Source: CAYNWT01 sp964450955
GTDB taxonomy: Bacteria > Planctomycetota > Planctomycetia > Planctomycetales > Planctomycetaceae
NCBI GenBank assembly: GCA_964450955.1
Contig: CAYVFI010000041.1
Span: forward strand, 1-60,495
DNA: 60,495 bases
Direction of reading: 5' to 3'
The position numbers and the translations under genes are program-made. This document shows positions 18,257 to 27,374 of this stretch, one piece after another. The first letter of the stretch is position 1, and each line of letters opens with the position of its first letter. The notes beneath the pieces are model-generated. The model saw only the letters and a list, made by a program, of their open reading frames with translations. It had not been told where the DNA came from and did not search any database.

Positions 18257-19087
18257 ATGGCGGAAGTCACAGCAGCGGCAGTGAAAGCACTGCGAGAACG
18301 CACTGACCTACCCATGATGGATTGCAAACGAGCTCTCGTGGAAGCCGGCGGCGATGAAGAAAAAGCCGTTGAGATCCTGAGCCAGGCGTTCAAGAAAATC
18401 CAAAACAAACGTGCAGACAACGCCACCGAAGAAGGCCGTGTGTTCGTTCTGTCAAACGACTCCGAAGCTGCAATGGTTGAGATTCAGTGTGAATCTGCTC
18501 CTGTTGCAACGGGCGAGGTTCTGGGTGCATTCGGTGAGATGCTTGTGAAGCAGCTTCTTGAAGGACCGGGAGCCGACGGCCCTGAGGCGTTGATGGGTCA
18601 AAACGTGCCGGGTTCTGACAAGACGATTCAGACTGAGTACGAAGAACTAGTTAACAAGATCCGTGAAAAGATCGTGGTCAAAAGTGTAAACCGTGTCTCT
18701 GGTCCGGTTGGCACCTACGTGCACCACGATTACAAGACCGGCGTCTTGTTTATGGCTGCCGGCGAAGGTGGCAGTGACACTGAAGTTCTTAAAGGTGTCG
18801 CGATGCACATCGCTGCTCTTAAGCCAAGCGTCACAAGCGTTGACCAACTGGATGGTGCTGCAGTGACAGCAGAACGCGAACGTCTGACTGCTGAAGCGAA
18901 AGCAACCGGCAAGCCGGACAACATCATCGACAAGATCGTTGACGGTCGCATGAACACGTTCTATGTCGAACAAGGCGTACTGGTTAATCAACCATACGCA
19001 AAGGACGACACGAAGAGCGTTGCGCAGGCTCTTAAAGAGCAGGGCTACGAAGCCAAGTGCTTCACCCGAGTTGCGATTGGTGGTTAG
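18257..19087 (+). CDS. tsf: Elongation factor Ts
   Basis: A 276-residue guanine nucleotide exchange factor for EF-Tu. AAGGAG lies 6-7 bases before ATG 18257. The N-terminal UBA-like domain contains the signature TDLPMMDCKRALVEAGGDEEKAVEIL, and the core has QCESAPVATGEVLGAFGEMLVKQ, GTYVHHDYKTGVLFMAAG and DKIVDGRMNTFYVEQGVLVNQPYAKD. The linker after the UBA domain (QAFKKIQNKRADNATEEG) deviates from the usual REKG form, as in other planctomycetes. An intrinsic terminator follows 25 bases after the stop. Confidence 0.97.
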   Translation: MAEVTAAAVKALRERTDLPMMDCKRALVEAGGDEEKAVEILSQAFKKIQNKRADNATEEGRVFVLSNDSEAAMVEIQCESAPVATGEVLGAFGEMLVKQLLEGPGADGPEALMGQNVPGSDKTIQTEYEELVNKIREKIVVKSVNRVSGPVGTYVHHDYKTGVLFMAAGEGGSDTEVLKGVAMHIAALKPSVTSVDQLDGAAVTAERERLTAEAKATGKPDNIIDKIVDGRMNTFYVEQGVLVNQPYAKDDTKSVAQALKEQGYEAKCFTRVAIGG

Positions 19088-19112
19088 TCACTGAGAAAAA
19101 CGGTCGAAGAAT

Positions 19113-19146
19113 AAAGGGCGGGTCTTTATGGCCTGCCCTTTTTTCA
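19113..19146 (+). terminator. Rho-independent terminator after tsf
   Basis: A 10-bp stem (aaagggcggg at 19113-19122 with cctgcccttt at 19132-19141, one G-U pair) and a 9-base loop run into six Ts. It would end the rpsB-tsf transcript and leave pyrH to its own promoter in the 90 bp that follow. Confidence 0.85.
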
Positions 19147-19238
19147 TATGCTTCGCAACTGGATTCGGCTGCCGCCAGGATCTGCTGACACACAATCTTT
19201 CATTCTGAAACGTCTTACTGAACGCAATGAGGTCTCTG

Positions 19239-19988
19239 ATGTCCGACGCCTACGAAATTAAGCCTGCTTACAAACGCGTTCTGTTGAAGATCAGCGGTGA
19301 GAGCTTCTGTCGAGCCGGCGAGTCGGGAATTAGTATGTCGGAAGTTGCTGCGGTTTCTCAGCAAATTAAAGCCGTCGTGGAATCCGGCGTTCAGCTGGCT
19401 ATCGTTTGCGGCGGTGGAAACATTTTGCGAGGGAAACAATTCGCTGAGATCAGCGGTTCCATCAACGCGGCAACGGCCCATTACATGGGAATGTTGGCCA
19501 CATGCATTAACGGACTGGCCCTGCAGGACGCATTGGAAATTGCAGGCGTTCCGACTCGGCTACAAACGGCAATTCGCATGGAAGGCGTCGCTGAACCATT
19601 CATCCGCCGCCGTTGCGTGCGTCACCTGGAAAAGGGGCGCGTTGTGATTCTGGCAGCAGGAACCGGTAGCCCGTTTGTCACAACAGACACGGCCGCCGCA
19701 CTGAGGGCTCGTGAGATCGAAGCTGACGTGGTTCTCAAAGGCACACAGGTCGACGGTGTCTATTCTGAAGATCCACTGAAGAACCCGCACGCGGTTCGGT
19801 ACTCAGATATCACGTTCAAAGACGTGCTGTCTCAAGGACTGCAGGTCATGGACGCTCAGGCCATGCATCACTGCATGGAACACAACATTCCAATCGTTGT
19901 GTTTAACTACCACAAAGAAGGCAACATCGCTCGGGCCGTCTCAGGCGAACGCATCGGAACGCGAGTCGTATCCGAATTGGAATCGTAG
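19239..19988 (+). CDS. pyrH: UMP kinase
   Basis: About 249 residues, the bacterial UMP kinase (UMP + ATP to UDP + ADP) of the amino acid kinase fold. The ATG at 19239 is preferred over 19227 because GAGG lies at a normal distance before it. Motifs seen: KRVLLKISGESF, LAIVCGGGNILRG, TAHYMGMLATCINGLALQDAL, GTGSPFVTTDTAAALRA, VLKGTQVDGVYSEDP and QVMDAQAMHHCMEHNIPIVVFN. It completes the rpsB-tsf-pyrH order and converges on the DJ-1 family gene. Confidence 0.97.
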   Translation: MSDAYEIKPAYKRVLLKISGESFCRAGESGISMSEVAAVSQQIKAVVESGVQLAIVCGGGNILRGKQFAEISGSINAATAHYMGMLATCINGLALQDALEIAGVPTRLQTAIRMEGVAEPFIRRRCVRHLEKGRVVILAAGTGSPFVTTDTAAALRAREIEADVVLKGTQVDGVYSEDPLKNPHAVRYSDITFKDVLSQGLQVMDAQAMHHCMEHNIPIVVFNYHKEGNIARAVSGERIGTRVVSELES

Positions 19989-20002
19989 AACGCTGCGGAC
20001 CA

Positions 20003-20019
20003 GGGGCTTCGGCCCGTTT
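20003..20019 (+). terminator. Short UUCG hairpin after pyrH (weak terminator candidate)
   Basis: gggc-ttcg-gccc at 20004-20015 is a short stem with a very stable UUCG tetraloop, followed by gtttg only. It sits in the 47-bp gap between convergent pyrH and the DJ-1 gene. The short T-tract makes efficient termination uncertain. Confidence 0.35.
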
Positions 20020-20035
20020 GCCGACGTTTCCCGTT

Positions 20036-20593
20036 TTACGCCTGCGCTTTGAGCAGTAACTCAATCCACGGACCAACATACGCGCCGTTGTCGTGGAAGG
20101 TCCGTCCGCTGACCAGGTTTCCGTCAATCACGCAGGGCTCGTCTACGAAGATGCCGCCGCAGACTTCCAGGTCAAATCGGCACTTGGGGACCGTCGCCAT
20201 GCGTCGGCCGCGTACGCAATCCGCGTAAGCGGGAATCTCAACGCCGTGACAAACGCTCGCGATGGGTTTATTGGTCTCGAAGAAGTGTTTGGTGATGCGG
20301 ACCAGGTCTTCATCGTACCGAATGTACTCAGGCGCGCGGCCACCGGAGAACATGATGCCGGCGTAGTCGTCAGGGTTTACATCGGCGAACGCGATGTGGG
20401 CTTCAATGGTATAACCTTCCCATTCTTTGGTGATGGTCCAGCCAGGTTTCACTTCGTGCATCACCATTTGGTACAGCCGCTTCTCCGGAGCAGCAACCAC
20501 GGGCGTAAAGCCGGCTTCCTGCAGTCGGTAGTACGGGTACATGGTGTCCAGAGTTTCGGACGCGTCGCCGACGATGATGAGAACCGATTTCAT
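20036..20593 (-). CDS. DJ-1/PfpI family protein
   Basis: A 185-residue single-domain class I glutamine amidotransferase-like protein. The nucleophile elbow ASVCHG places the reactive cysteine at residue 115 with histidine 116. The N-terminus MKSVLIIVGDASETLDTMYPYYRLQEAGF and GIMFSGGRAPEYIRYDEDLVRI are typical of the PfpI/YhbO group, which includes proteases, deglycase-like and stress proteins; which applies is unknown. Its start overlaps the stop of the upstream sugar isomerase gene by 4 bases (ATGA), so the pair is co-translated. Confidence 0.9.
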   Translation of the reverse strand: MKSVLIIVGDASETLDTMYPYYRLQEAGFTPVVAAPEKRLYQMVMHEVKPGWTITKEWEGYTIEAHIAFADVNPDDYAGIMFSGGRAPEYIRYDEDLVRITKHFFETNKPIASVCHGVEIPAYADCVRGRRMATVPKCRFDLEVCGGIFVDEPCVIDGNLVSGRTFHDNGAYVGPWIELLLKAQA

Positions 20594-21519
20594 GCGTTGA
20601 TTTCTGCAAGCTGTTTGGTGATGTAGTCGCGTGATTTATTGATCTCAGCGGTGACCTGCTTCGCCGTTTCCAGAATCGGAATGCCGCGGGGAACCGGGTG
20701 CATGAAGATCTCTGTCCAACCGGTGTACTTCACATTCTTCAGCGCCTGAAGCAGCGGTTTGAAATCCAATGGCCCCCGCCCCGGCATCTGCAACAGTTCC
20801 TGAGCCTTCGGGAGTTTCTTCATGCAGCCGTCGCCATGCTGCCAGGCGTAAAACACTTTAATCACGTTACCCAGGTCACCGATGAGCTTCGCCAGTAGTT
20901 TCTCGTCCTGCGGCAGATGATACGGAGCCAACGCGATGCCGAGGTTGTTTGAAGATCTGAATTCTGCAAGGTACTTCAACGAGTCGGGTGAATCGATCAC
21001 GTTGTTGCCGTGGTTCTCAATGGCAATCGAAATACCCGTTTCTTCAGCGACGGCGAGGTGCGGTTTCATGTTCTCAACGAACTTCTTTACCTCTGCTTTG
21101 AGTTCAGAGCCCTTCAACCCCTTTTTCCCCTTGCCGCCTGTCACCATGGTCTGGCAACCAAACCGCTTCGCCAGCCGCATCTCGTCCTGCAAACCAAATG
21201 GTCCCAGCTTGTACTGAGTGATGCAGCCCAGCGACACGCTGTACTTTTTAAGCATCTTTGCAAACAGTTCCTCGCCCATGTCAGCAAGTTGTTCACGTTG
21301 ATTGCCGTGCGTCTTCGGCCAAATATCAATCGCGCTCGCACCACACTTTGCGATCTCTGGCAGAATCTCGCCAACGTACAGATACCCATACATGCAAGAG
21401 CCAACCAGGTATTTCAGTTGGAACTCATCCGTCGGCGACAAAGAACCAAACGGAATCGCGCCCACCGCAATCCCGGCCGCGCTGGTCTGTAGCATTTTTC
21501 GTCGTGTGTAGTCGGTCAT
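20590..21519 (-). CDS. Exported sugar phosphate isomerase/epimerase (xylose-isomerase-like TIM barrel)
   Basis: About 309 residues from ATG 21519; the upstream in-frame extension looks non-coding. It begins with a twin-arginine signal (YTRRKMLQTSAAGIAVGAIPFGS), so Tat export is likely. The body is a xylose isomerase-like TIM barrel, with the metal-site strand ISIAIENHGNNVIDSPDSLKYL, LGIALAPYHLP and KYTGWTEIFMHPVPRG. The family covers inositol catabolism enzymes and sugar epimerases, and secreted members are frequent in planctomycetes. It overlaps the DJ-1 gene by 4 bases. Confidence 0.87.
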   Translation of the reverse strand: MTDYTRRKMLQTSAAGIAVGAIPFGSLSPTDEFQLKYLVGSCMYGYLYVGEILPEIAKCGASAIDIWPKTHGNQREQLADMGEELFAKMLKKYSVSLGCITQYKLGPFGLQDEMRLAKRFGCQTMVTGGKGKKGLKGSELKAEVKKFVENMKPHLAVAEETGISIAIENHGNNVIDSPDSLKYLAEFRSSNNLGIALAPYHLPQDEKLLAKLIGDLGNVIKVFYAWQHGDGCMKKLPKAQELLQMPGRGPLDFKPLLQALKNVKYTGWTEIFMHPVPRGIPILETAKQVTAEINKSRDYITKQLAEINA

Positions 21520-21812
21520 CGTACACGCCTCCACACGTAATAGTACGGTTTCTGGTCTCCCGTCTGAACCGACTGCATCCCTCGTGCCCCGGGCCGGCAC
21601 GCTGCATGCTGCTGGCGCGATTCGAGTGTGGTGACTTTTTCCCTCGCCGCCGACCTGAGCCCACCGAATCCACACCCGGCCGCGAACGCAGTGCGTGCGT
21701 TACGAAGGGAGATCGTTATCGCATTTTCCGCCGACTCTTTTCGAACGCAACTGAATTTCAATAAGCGGCTCCGGCGACTTTGCAGGGCCGCCGCGTCCTC
21801 TCGAAAAGCTGT

Positions 21813-22295
21813 TCAAACGCCAAACAGCGAAAGCCCCCAGTGCAGGAGTACTGCAGAAGCGACACCTGCCAGAATCCAAAACGCCAACACTGGTGCCGGT
21901 GTCGGTTGGCCTTTCGCGATGCGGCGGAGTTGCAGGAAACGGTAAGGCACCTGCCCAATTACCAACAGCGCAATCAACCAGCCGGCTCGATGCACACGCC
22001 ACGATTCCATCGGTCGGAACGCAGCCAGGTGAATAAAGCTACGCGTCAGTCCACAGCCTGCGCAGTCAGCGTTAAACAGAATCCTGCTGGCGCATGTGTG
22101 TGGCAACACATGGTTTGGTGCGAACCAAAAATGCACGCGACCGTTTTTGCGCACGTCCAATAGAAACGCCATCCCGATCACAACCAATGCGACAGTCAAC
22201 ACGCTAAGGTGGTACCGTTTACTGGCTGTCGATTCCGATGTAGCAACTGAACCCACCGCGGGTCGCTCCTGAGATACGCGGCCGAATAGCAACAT
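21813..22295 (-). CDS. DUF2752 domain membrane protein
   Basis: About 160 residues from ATG 22295 (GGGAG three bases upstream); a GTG at 22358 would add 21 residues. The diagnostic DUF2752 motif CAGCGLTRSFIHLAAF (CxxCGxTR) is present, with about four hydrophobic helices (LTVALVVIGMAFLL, WLIALLVIGQVPYRFL, PVLAFWILAGVASAVLLHW). The function of DUF2752 is not known; it is a small membrane protein with a possible metal- or thiol-reactive CxxC pair. A cysteine before the motif (PHTCAS) may pair with it. Confidence 0.82.
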   Translation of the reverse strand: MLLFGRVSQERPAVGSVATSESTASKRYHLSVLTVALVVIGMAFLLDVRKNGRVHFWFAPNHVLPHTCASRILFNADCAGCGLTRSFIHLAAFRPMESWRVHRAGWLIALLVIGQVPYRFLQLRRIAKGQPTPAPVLAFWILAGVASAVLLHWGLSLFGV

Positions 22296-22476
22296 TCGCT
22301 CCCGGCCACACTTTGGTCTTGCAGGGGGCAGCTTGTTGACCAGCAACAATCCTTGCACAGCTTCTAACTATACGCCAGAAGCAGGCCAGTTCGTGAATGG
22401 GTTTGAACGTGAAAACAACCACGATGAAATGGAAGCAATCTTAGGGATGTTTACGCTTCCGTTTCAGCTACCTTCG

Positions 22477-23067
22477 CTATTCAAACTCCATTTCAATCCC
22501 ACCGCCAATGCCAGCAACGATGTTGTAAAGCCACCCGTAAACTAAGCCGCCAATAAATCCGCCCGTCCCATACAGAATTGGAATCAGCACAACAGCCACC
22601 AAGCCGCCCCCCAACGCTCCGCCGACCGACCCTGATGAACTTGTTGCGGCTCCAATGCCACCAATTACGAATAAAAGCATTCCCAGAATCAGGCCACCCA
22701 GCGCGCCCGAAACACCGCCCATGATCGCCACCGACAAAACCCCAACCCGTTTTAGACGCACGTGCGGTCCTGGGCCTCCACCTGAGTCGCCACCCATCGT
22801 CGATGCGTAAGGATTCGACGAACGTGCTGCACTTTTCTTTTTTCGTGAGCGGCTTGGTCTTGCAGGTGGAGCAGGACTGAAGTCGAACGGATCGTCATCG
22901 GGTTCTTCGTATTCCTCGAATGTCTCTTCCACGGCCGGCGCCTCTTCAACGCCACCAGGCACACGCAAACGGTTCCCGCAGTCCGGGCACTTCGCAGCTT
23001 TGCCCGCCAAAGAATCTTTGACCTTCAGAGACTTTCCACACGATTTGCAGCTAAAAGAAATTGGCAC
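22477..23067 (-). CDS. Zinc-ribbon, glycine-rich membrane protein
   Basis: A 196-residue protein with a GTG start (23067). Residues 1-35 form a zinc ribbon with two CxxC pairs (CKSCGKSLKV and KCPDCGNRLRV), a form found at the N-terminus of many planctomycete membrane proteins. A Glu/Asp/Pro-rich linker and a basic Ser/Lys patch follow, then about three glycine-zipper-like membrane helices (from about residue 108 to 190). It follows the Ser/Thr kinase gene by 76 bp on the same strand and may belong to its transcript. The molecular role is unknown. Confidence 0.78.
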   Translation of the reverse strand: MPISFSCKSCGKSLKVKDSLAGKAAKCPDCGNRLRVPGGVEEAPAVEETFEEYEEPDDDPFDFSPAPPARPSRSRKKKSAARSSNPYASTMGGDSGGGPGPHVRLKRVGVLSVAIMGGVSGALGGLILGMLLFVIGGIGAATSSSGSVGGALGGGLVAVVLIPILYGTGGFIGGLVYGWLYNIVAGIGGGIEMEFE

Positions 23068-23143
23068 GCCTTGCCTCTTTGTTGGATGAATGAACCGTCA
23101 GTTTCACACTCATCCAAACGCAAATCAACCAAAACCTGCTGAC

Positions 23144-24580
23144 TCACAGCCACCCAAACGCCACCGCCGCAACCAGAAGGGCCAGTCCCACAAACATTGA
23201 TACCGCCACAGCCATCAGCCATCGATCGCCCGAACCTGCCGCGCGTTTCATCGATCGGCTGGAGGAAGCAAAGTAGTCGTCGGTTGCCATTTCAGACAAA
23301 ACGGATGACGCAGAAGGTGACGCACTTTGCGATTCAGTCGGACGCACCCCCGGCCGACTGTAGGGCGAATCGAAGTGCGGAATCACTGGTTCTGCGACGG
23401 GGATGTGTTCGTGTTCGTCATCGCCCATACGCTCAGCGTAGGCCGGCATTTCGACTTCAGGTAGTTGCTCCAGCAAACGGTAGTGCCTGGCTTTCCATTC
23501 TGAGGTTCCGTGCTTTGCCAACCAGTGAGTCAACGCTGCTGAAACCTGCTTAGCCGTCTGGAACCGCTGGTCCGGCTTCTTGCACATCATGCGTTTAACA
23601 ATCGCTTCCAGCTGCGGCGACATGTCGGCCACCAAAGATGACAGCGGGTCGGGTTCTTTCGACTGATGCGCCAAAATTCTTTGAGCCAGCGTGCCCTCGT
23701 TAAACGGCGGCCGCCCGGTCAGCAGATAGTACAGCGTTCCGCCCAACCCATAGAGGTCCGAACGCGGATCGACCAGATGGCTATCCAACGCTTGTTCTGG
23801 CGACAGGTAGTCCGCGGTTCCAATGACGCGTTCGTTGTGCGCTCGAGTCAGCGACTCGTCGCCCTCGTCTTCAAAAGCGGTGACCAACCCAAGGTCCATT
23901 AACCGGATGGTTCCGTTCGCTTCCAGCAACAAGTTGGCTGGCTTGATGTCCCGATGAACCAATCCGGCCGCGTGAGCGTGCGCCAACCCGTCAGCCGATT
24001 GGCGAATATAATCGGCCGCCAGACTTTGGCTAAACGGACCGCTGCGTTCGACGATGCGTTTAAGGTCATCACCATTAACGTACTCCATCACGATGAAGTG
24101 AACTTCGGTGTCACCCTCCATGACGTAGTCAACGTCGTAAGTTCGAATGATGTTGGGATGATCCAGGGACGCACCGACCTGAGCTTCCCGATGGAACCGC
24201 CCCAGCCATGACGCGTCTCGCACCCGACGGGTCGGCAAGACCTTCAACGCACAGCGACGTTTCATCACACGGTGTTCGGCCAGGTACACGGTGCTCATGC
24301 CACCTTTCCCAACCAACCCCAGAAGTCGATATTTGCCTAGCTGAAAACTGCGGTGCTTGCCCTGCAGTAACTTGTCCGCTTGCCAGCGGGTGAGCATCTT
24401 GCGATCAACCAGTTCAGCCGCCACCTGCTGTGAGTTCTCCAAATTGCCAGCGGCAATGTCTGCGAGAAATTCTGCGTCCAGCTGATCACAGTCAGCAGAT
24501 TCCAGCAACTGACTTTGGCGGAGGAACTTCATCAGTTCCTCCACTGAGATCTTCGACGAATTGGTCTCCGTTGAACTCAT
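23144..24580 (-). CDS. Membrane-anchored Ser/Thr protein kinase
   Basis: About 478 residues from ATG 24580; a GTG two codons upstream is an alternative. The N-terminus has the planctomycete kinase preface (LVDRKMLTRWQADKLLQGK). The Hanks-type kinase domain runs about 84-370: GKGGMSTVY loop at 91-99, the ATP lysine in CALKVLP (113), HRDIKPANLLL catalytic loop and DLG in place of DFG (IRLMDLGLV), then GTADYLSPEQAL. One membrane helix closes the protein (WLMAVAVSMFVGLALLVAAVAFGWL). With both ends intact it is probably active; targets are unknown. Confidence 0.92.
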   Translation of the reverse strand: MSSTETNSSKISVEELMKFLRQSQLLESADCDQLDAEFLADIAAGNLENSQQVAAELVDRKMLTRWQADKLLQGKHRSFQLGKYRLLGLVGKGGMSTVYLAEHRVMKRRCALKVLPTRRVRDASWLGRFHREAQVGASLDHPNIIRTYDVDYVMEGDTEVHFIVMEYVNGDDLKRIVERSGPFSQSLAADYIRQSADGLAHAHAAGLVHRDIKPANLLLEANGTIRLMDLGLVTAFEDEGDESLTRAHNERVIGTADYLSPEQALDSHLVDPRSDLYGLGGTLYYLLTGRPPFNEGTLAQRILAHQSKEPDPLSSLVADMSPQLEAIVKRMMCKKPDQRFQTAKQVSAALTHWLAKHGTSEWKARHYRLLEQLPEVEMPAYAERMGDDEHEHIPVAEPVIPHFDSPYSRPGVRPTESQSASPSASSVLSEMATDDYFASSSRSMKRAAGSGDRWLMAVAVSMFVGLALLVAAVAFGWL

Positions 24581-25889
24581 CAGCACCTAACCTGGAATGT
24601 GCCATTCAGGCTCATCAAGACAGCCTGCCGGTGTTGTAAATCTTATGAGCCCCACGACAAAATTGCACATTCCGATTGCGCGAACCGGTGTTCCAGTTTA
24701 GGGCGGCGCCGGACAATCGGAAAACTAACCCCAAAGTCGCAGTAACACTCACGCCGCGTTTCAAGACAACGGCGTTCGCAGGAGTTTAGCGACCGTCTGA
24801 GAAACTATCGGTCGCGTCAGGCCCGGTCTTAGTCAGCACCAGTACGCATCAACGAGACACGAGGGTCGCCTGGGAAAAGTTTGTGCCGCGTTCGTGCCTT
24901 GCTGGTGTTGTGAGCGATCAGACAGTCGCCGGATGCCTGTTGCCCTCCATTCAGCAAACATCTCACCGCGCAAACTTAAAACGGGCCAGGACGAATACCA
25001 TTCGCGGTGGTACTCATTCCTGACCCGTTTTTGTCAGCTGATTCAGTGTGGCCTATCGACCCATCACCGACGCGGCTCGTACTGTTCCATGTCGATTAGT
25101 GAGTGAACCGAAGACAAACGCCGCCGCCACCACCACGATCCAACGAATCTCAACGGTCCGGCAGAACACAACACGGTTGTCATTCGGTCGATGGAATTAG
25201 TGATGAGCATTCGCATTGGATCTCTTTTCGCCGTTTTAGTTCTGCCCATGTATACGTATCCCACGGAGAGTTGGATGACAGAAAATCTCATTCTGTCCCA
25301 ATTTTTGCTCCACCGACTCGACGCGTTTTGCGTGTCTTTCAAACAAACGAAACGTGGCAAAGTCTGCCGATTGCGCAGGGCCAATAGTTGCAGGATGAAA
25401 CGGCCAGTGTGCCGATTACGAACAGACGCCCTCACCCGCCAGGAACTTACAGGCATTCTTCAGGATATCTGGTGTTGCGTTCTGCAACCGACTTACAAAC
25501 CCCACCGGTTGAGAAAGGTTCTGCAAAAACAGATACCGTCGGGGCCAATTTTTGTTTCCGATTTGCCCTATAAATTCAGACAACATCCCGAACAGCCGAG
25601 TTCGCGCGCTGGCCTGACTGGTTGAATGTGACGGCCGTCACAACGCCCTGCCGATAATGTTACGTCTCTCGCCTGCCGTAGAGATCGCGGGTCGTCCCGC
25701 AGAAGAGCCGCCTGGACCTGCCGGTCTAAGCACCCCCGGGTATCCGGTTCATCTGGAAGCAGGTAATCGCAGCTTTGCGTCTCATTCGCCATCCAGACAC
25801 CGCAAAACGAACCAGACCGGGAACGTCGCATCGTGCGGGAGAACAATCAATCGGTATGGTGCAATCGGTCCGGCGTCTGCGCCGCATTC
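24581..25889. other. 1.3-kb region without a convincing gene
   Basis: This lies upstream of the kinase gene and downstream of the epimerase gene. Open frames of up to 144 codons exist (for example 25191-25625) but have basic, compositionally odd sequences, no ribosome site and no known domain. The one clear structure is the hairpin at 24978-25032. Decayed gene remnants or a non-coding RNA are possible, and nothing more can be supported. Confidence 0.5.
24978..25032 (+). terminator. Long imperfect hairpin with T-tract
   Basis: aaaacgggccagga (24978-24991) pairs with tcctgacccgtttt (25018-25031) with one mismatch, and the interior pairs again (gaatacca with tggtactc). The outer arm ends in five Ts on the plus strand; on the minus strand the arm also ends in Ts, so it could terminate in both directions. 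No coding gene lies just upstream on either strand, which is why a non-coding transcript is worth considering. Confidence 0.55.
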
Positions 25890-27074
25890 TCAGTTTGCTT
25901 CCAGCATCTTCCAGCACATCAACTGCATCCGAGGAACATGGAATGGCCCCTTCCAAAGCGTGCCTTTGGATTCGTTGGTCACGCGACCATCTCGGGCCAG
26001 ATACCCGTACCATTCGCCGTGCTGCGTATCGGGGAACCGCTGGTGCGTCCAGTCGTGAATCATGCGATGCCACTCGGCGTAGCGGCGTTCTCCCGTCAAC
26101 TGCCAGGCCATTAACGTGGCGATGATGGCTTCGTTCTGCGGCCACCAAAACTTCATGTCGTGCCAATACTCCTGAACCGGCAACCCGCGAACATCACGAA
26201 AGTAAAGGATACCCCCGTGTTGTTCGTCCCAGCCCCATTTCCACATCCAGTCCAGCATCGTCGTGCCAAGTTCAATCAGTTCCAAATCGCCGCCGCGATA
26301 GATTGCTTCTTTCAACACGAACCACGCACCTTCAATCGCGTGACCTGGATTTAAGGTCCGACCATCGTAGTGGTCGATGAGTCCTCCGTGCGGATCAACA
26401 GATTCCAAAACCGCTTTACGTTCGTGGTCCAGAAACTGTCGAATCTCACACAGACAGTCTTCAATCACCTCGCAACAAAACGCAGCGTTGTCGTGTTCGG
26501 CACCGATAGAATCGCGAACAATTGCAGCCGTGTTAAGCAAAATCATGGGCACGCCGAACCCGCGAGACGGGCGCGTCGCCACGTTCACTTTACTCGGCAA
26601 GGCGCCCGGTGTTCGCAATAGTTCAACCGTCGAACGAAATAACTGCGACGCTTCATCGCAGGCTCGAGCATCACCGGCGGCTTTTGCGAACGCCGCATAA
26701 GCGATCACCGCGAATAGCTCAGAAAACACATACCGGCGTTTTCGCAGCGGTTGTCCATCCCGCGTCACCAGGAAAAACATCCGACCGTCAGTATCAAAGC
26801 AATGTTCGCGAAGGAACTTCACTCCGCTTGCCGCCGCTGCCAGCCATTCGTCTTGCACTCCCACCGAATTGCATAGCTCTGACAAAAGCCATGCAAAGCG
26901 ACCCTGGAACCAAACCGGCTTATCCGTATCGACAATCGCGCCGGCGCGATCGACCGCCGTCATATACCCACCGTGCTGATGGTCAACCGCGTTCTTTAAC
27001 CAAAACGGAACCACATCATCCAGAAGACCGTCGCGGTACACATCAATCAGTTCAGAGACTCGTTTCTCATCCAT
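25890..27074 (-). CDS. N-acylglucosamine 2-epimerase (AGE) family protein
   Basis: A 394-residue (alpha/alpha)6-barrel protein of the AGE/cellobiose epimerase family. Diagnostic segments are NAVDHQHGGYMTAVDRAG, DKPVWFQGRFAWLLSEL, GGLIDHYDGRTLNPGHAIEGAWFVLKEA with the catalytic histidine, WGWDEQHGGILYF, and MKFWWPQNEAIIATLMAW. Likely substrates are N-acyl-glucosamine or a related free sugar or disaccharide; the sequence alone does not choose. No signal peptide is seen, so it acts in the cytoplasm. It is the last gene of the DUF58 operon, 50 bp after the preceding small gene. Confidence 0.9.
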   Translation of the reverse strand: MDEKRVSELIDVYRDGLLDDVVPFWLKNAVDHQHGGYMTAVDRAGAIVDTDKPVWFQGRFAWLLSELCNSVGVQDEWLAAAASGVKFLREHCFDTDGRMFFLVTRDGQPLRKRRYVFSELFAVIAYAAFAKAAGDARACDEASQLFRSTVELLRTPGALPSKVNVATRPSRGFGVPMILLNTAAIVRDSIGAEHDNAAFCCEVIEDCLCEIRQFLDHERKAVLESVDPHGGLIDHYDGRTLNPGHAIEGAWFVLKEAIYRGGDLELIELGTTMLDWMWKWGWDEQHGGILYFRDVRGLPVQEYWHDMKFWWPQNEAIIATLMAWQLTGERRYAEWHRMIHDWTHQRFPDTQHGEWYGYLARDGRVTNESKGTLWKGPFHVPRMQLMCWKMLEAN

Positions 27075-27124
27075 GTTGGCTCCGGACCATCAGCATTTCA
27101 CAGCGTGCGTTACTGCTGTTTGAA

Positions 27125-27370
27125 TCAGCCAGTCTTCTTCTCCGCCGCAACCTTCCCGCGAGGAACCAACACAATCCGCGCGGCCGTGGCGACGCGAATC
27201 AGGTGGATTCCAAATCGCAGAACCATCACGCCCGTGGCGCACAGGACCGAACCCTCAATCATCCGTGGGTCCACGTCGTACGACTGCAATTCACCAACAC
27301 CCATCCAAATCAGATACACACCCAAGGCAGCCAGCAGCCAACCTGCGATTTCTCGTAGCCAGAAAAACAT
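27125..27370 (-). CDS. Small membrane protein of unknown function
   Basis: About 81 residues. The start at ATG 27370 is favoured by GGAAGG about 9 bases upstream and by position, 4 bases after the stop of the preceding gene; a longer frame would overlap it. Two hydrophobic helices are visible (WLLAALGVYLIWMGVGEL and GSVLCATGVMVLRFGIHLIRV), followed by a basic tail. I do not recognise a family. Its tight packing in the DUF58 operon suggests a role with the two larger membrane proteins upstream. Confidence 0.7.
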   Translation of the reverse strand: MFFWLREIAGWLLAALGVYLIWMGVGELQSYDVDPRMIEGSVLCATGVMVLRFGIHLIRVATAARIVLVPRGKVAAEKKTG

Positions 27371-27374
27371 ACTT

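Noticed and set aside
25191..25625. 144-codon plus-strand open frame in the gene-poor gap
   Set aside because: No ribosome site, no hydrophobic core pattern and no recognised motif; kept only as part of the described gap.
26609..27358. 249-codon plus-strand open frame opposite the epimerase gene
   Set aside because: It spans a gene boundary on the other strand and its protein is low-complexity Pro/Arg-rich, so it is a shadow.
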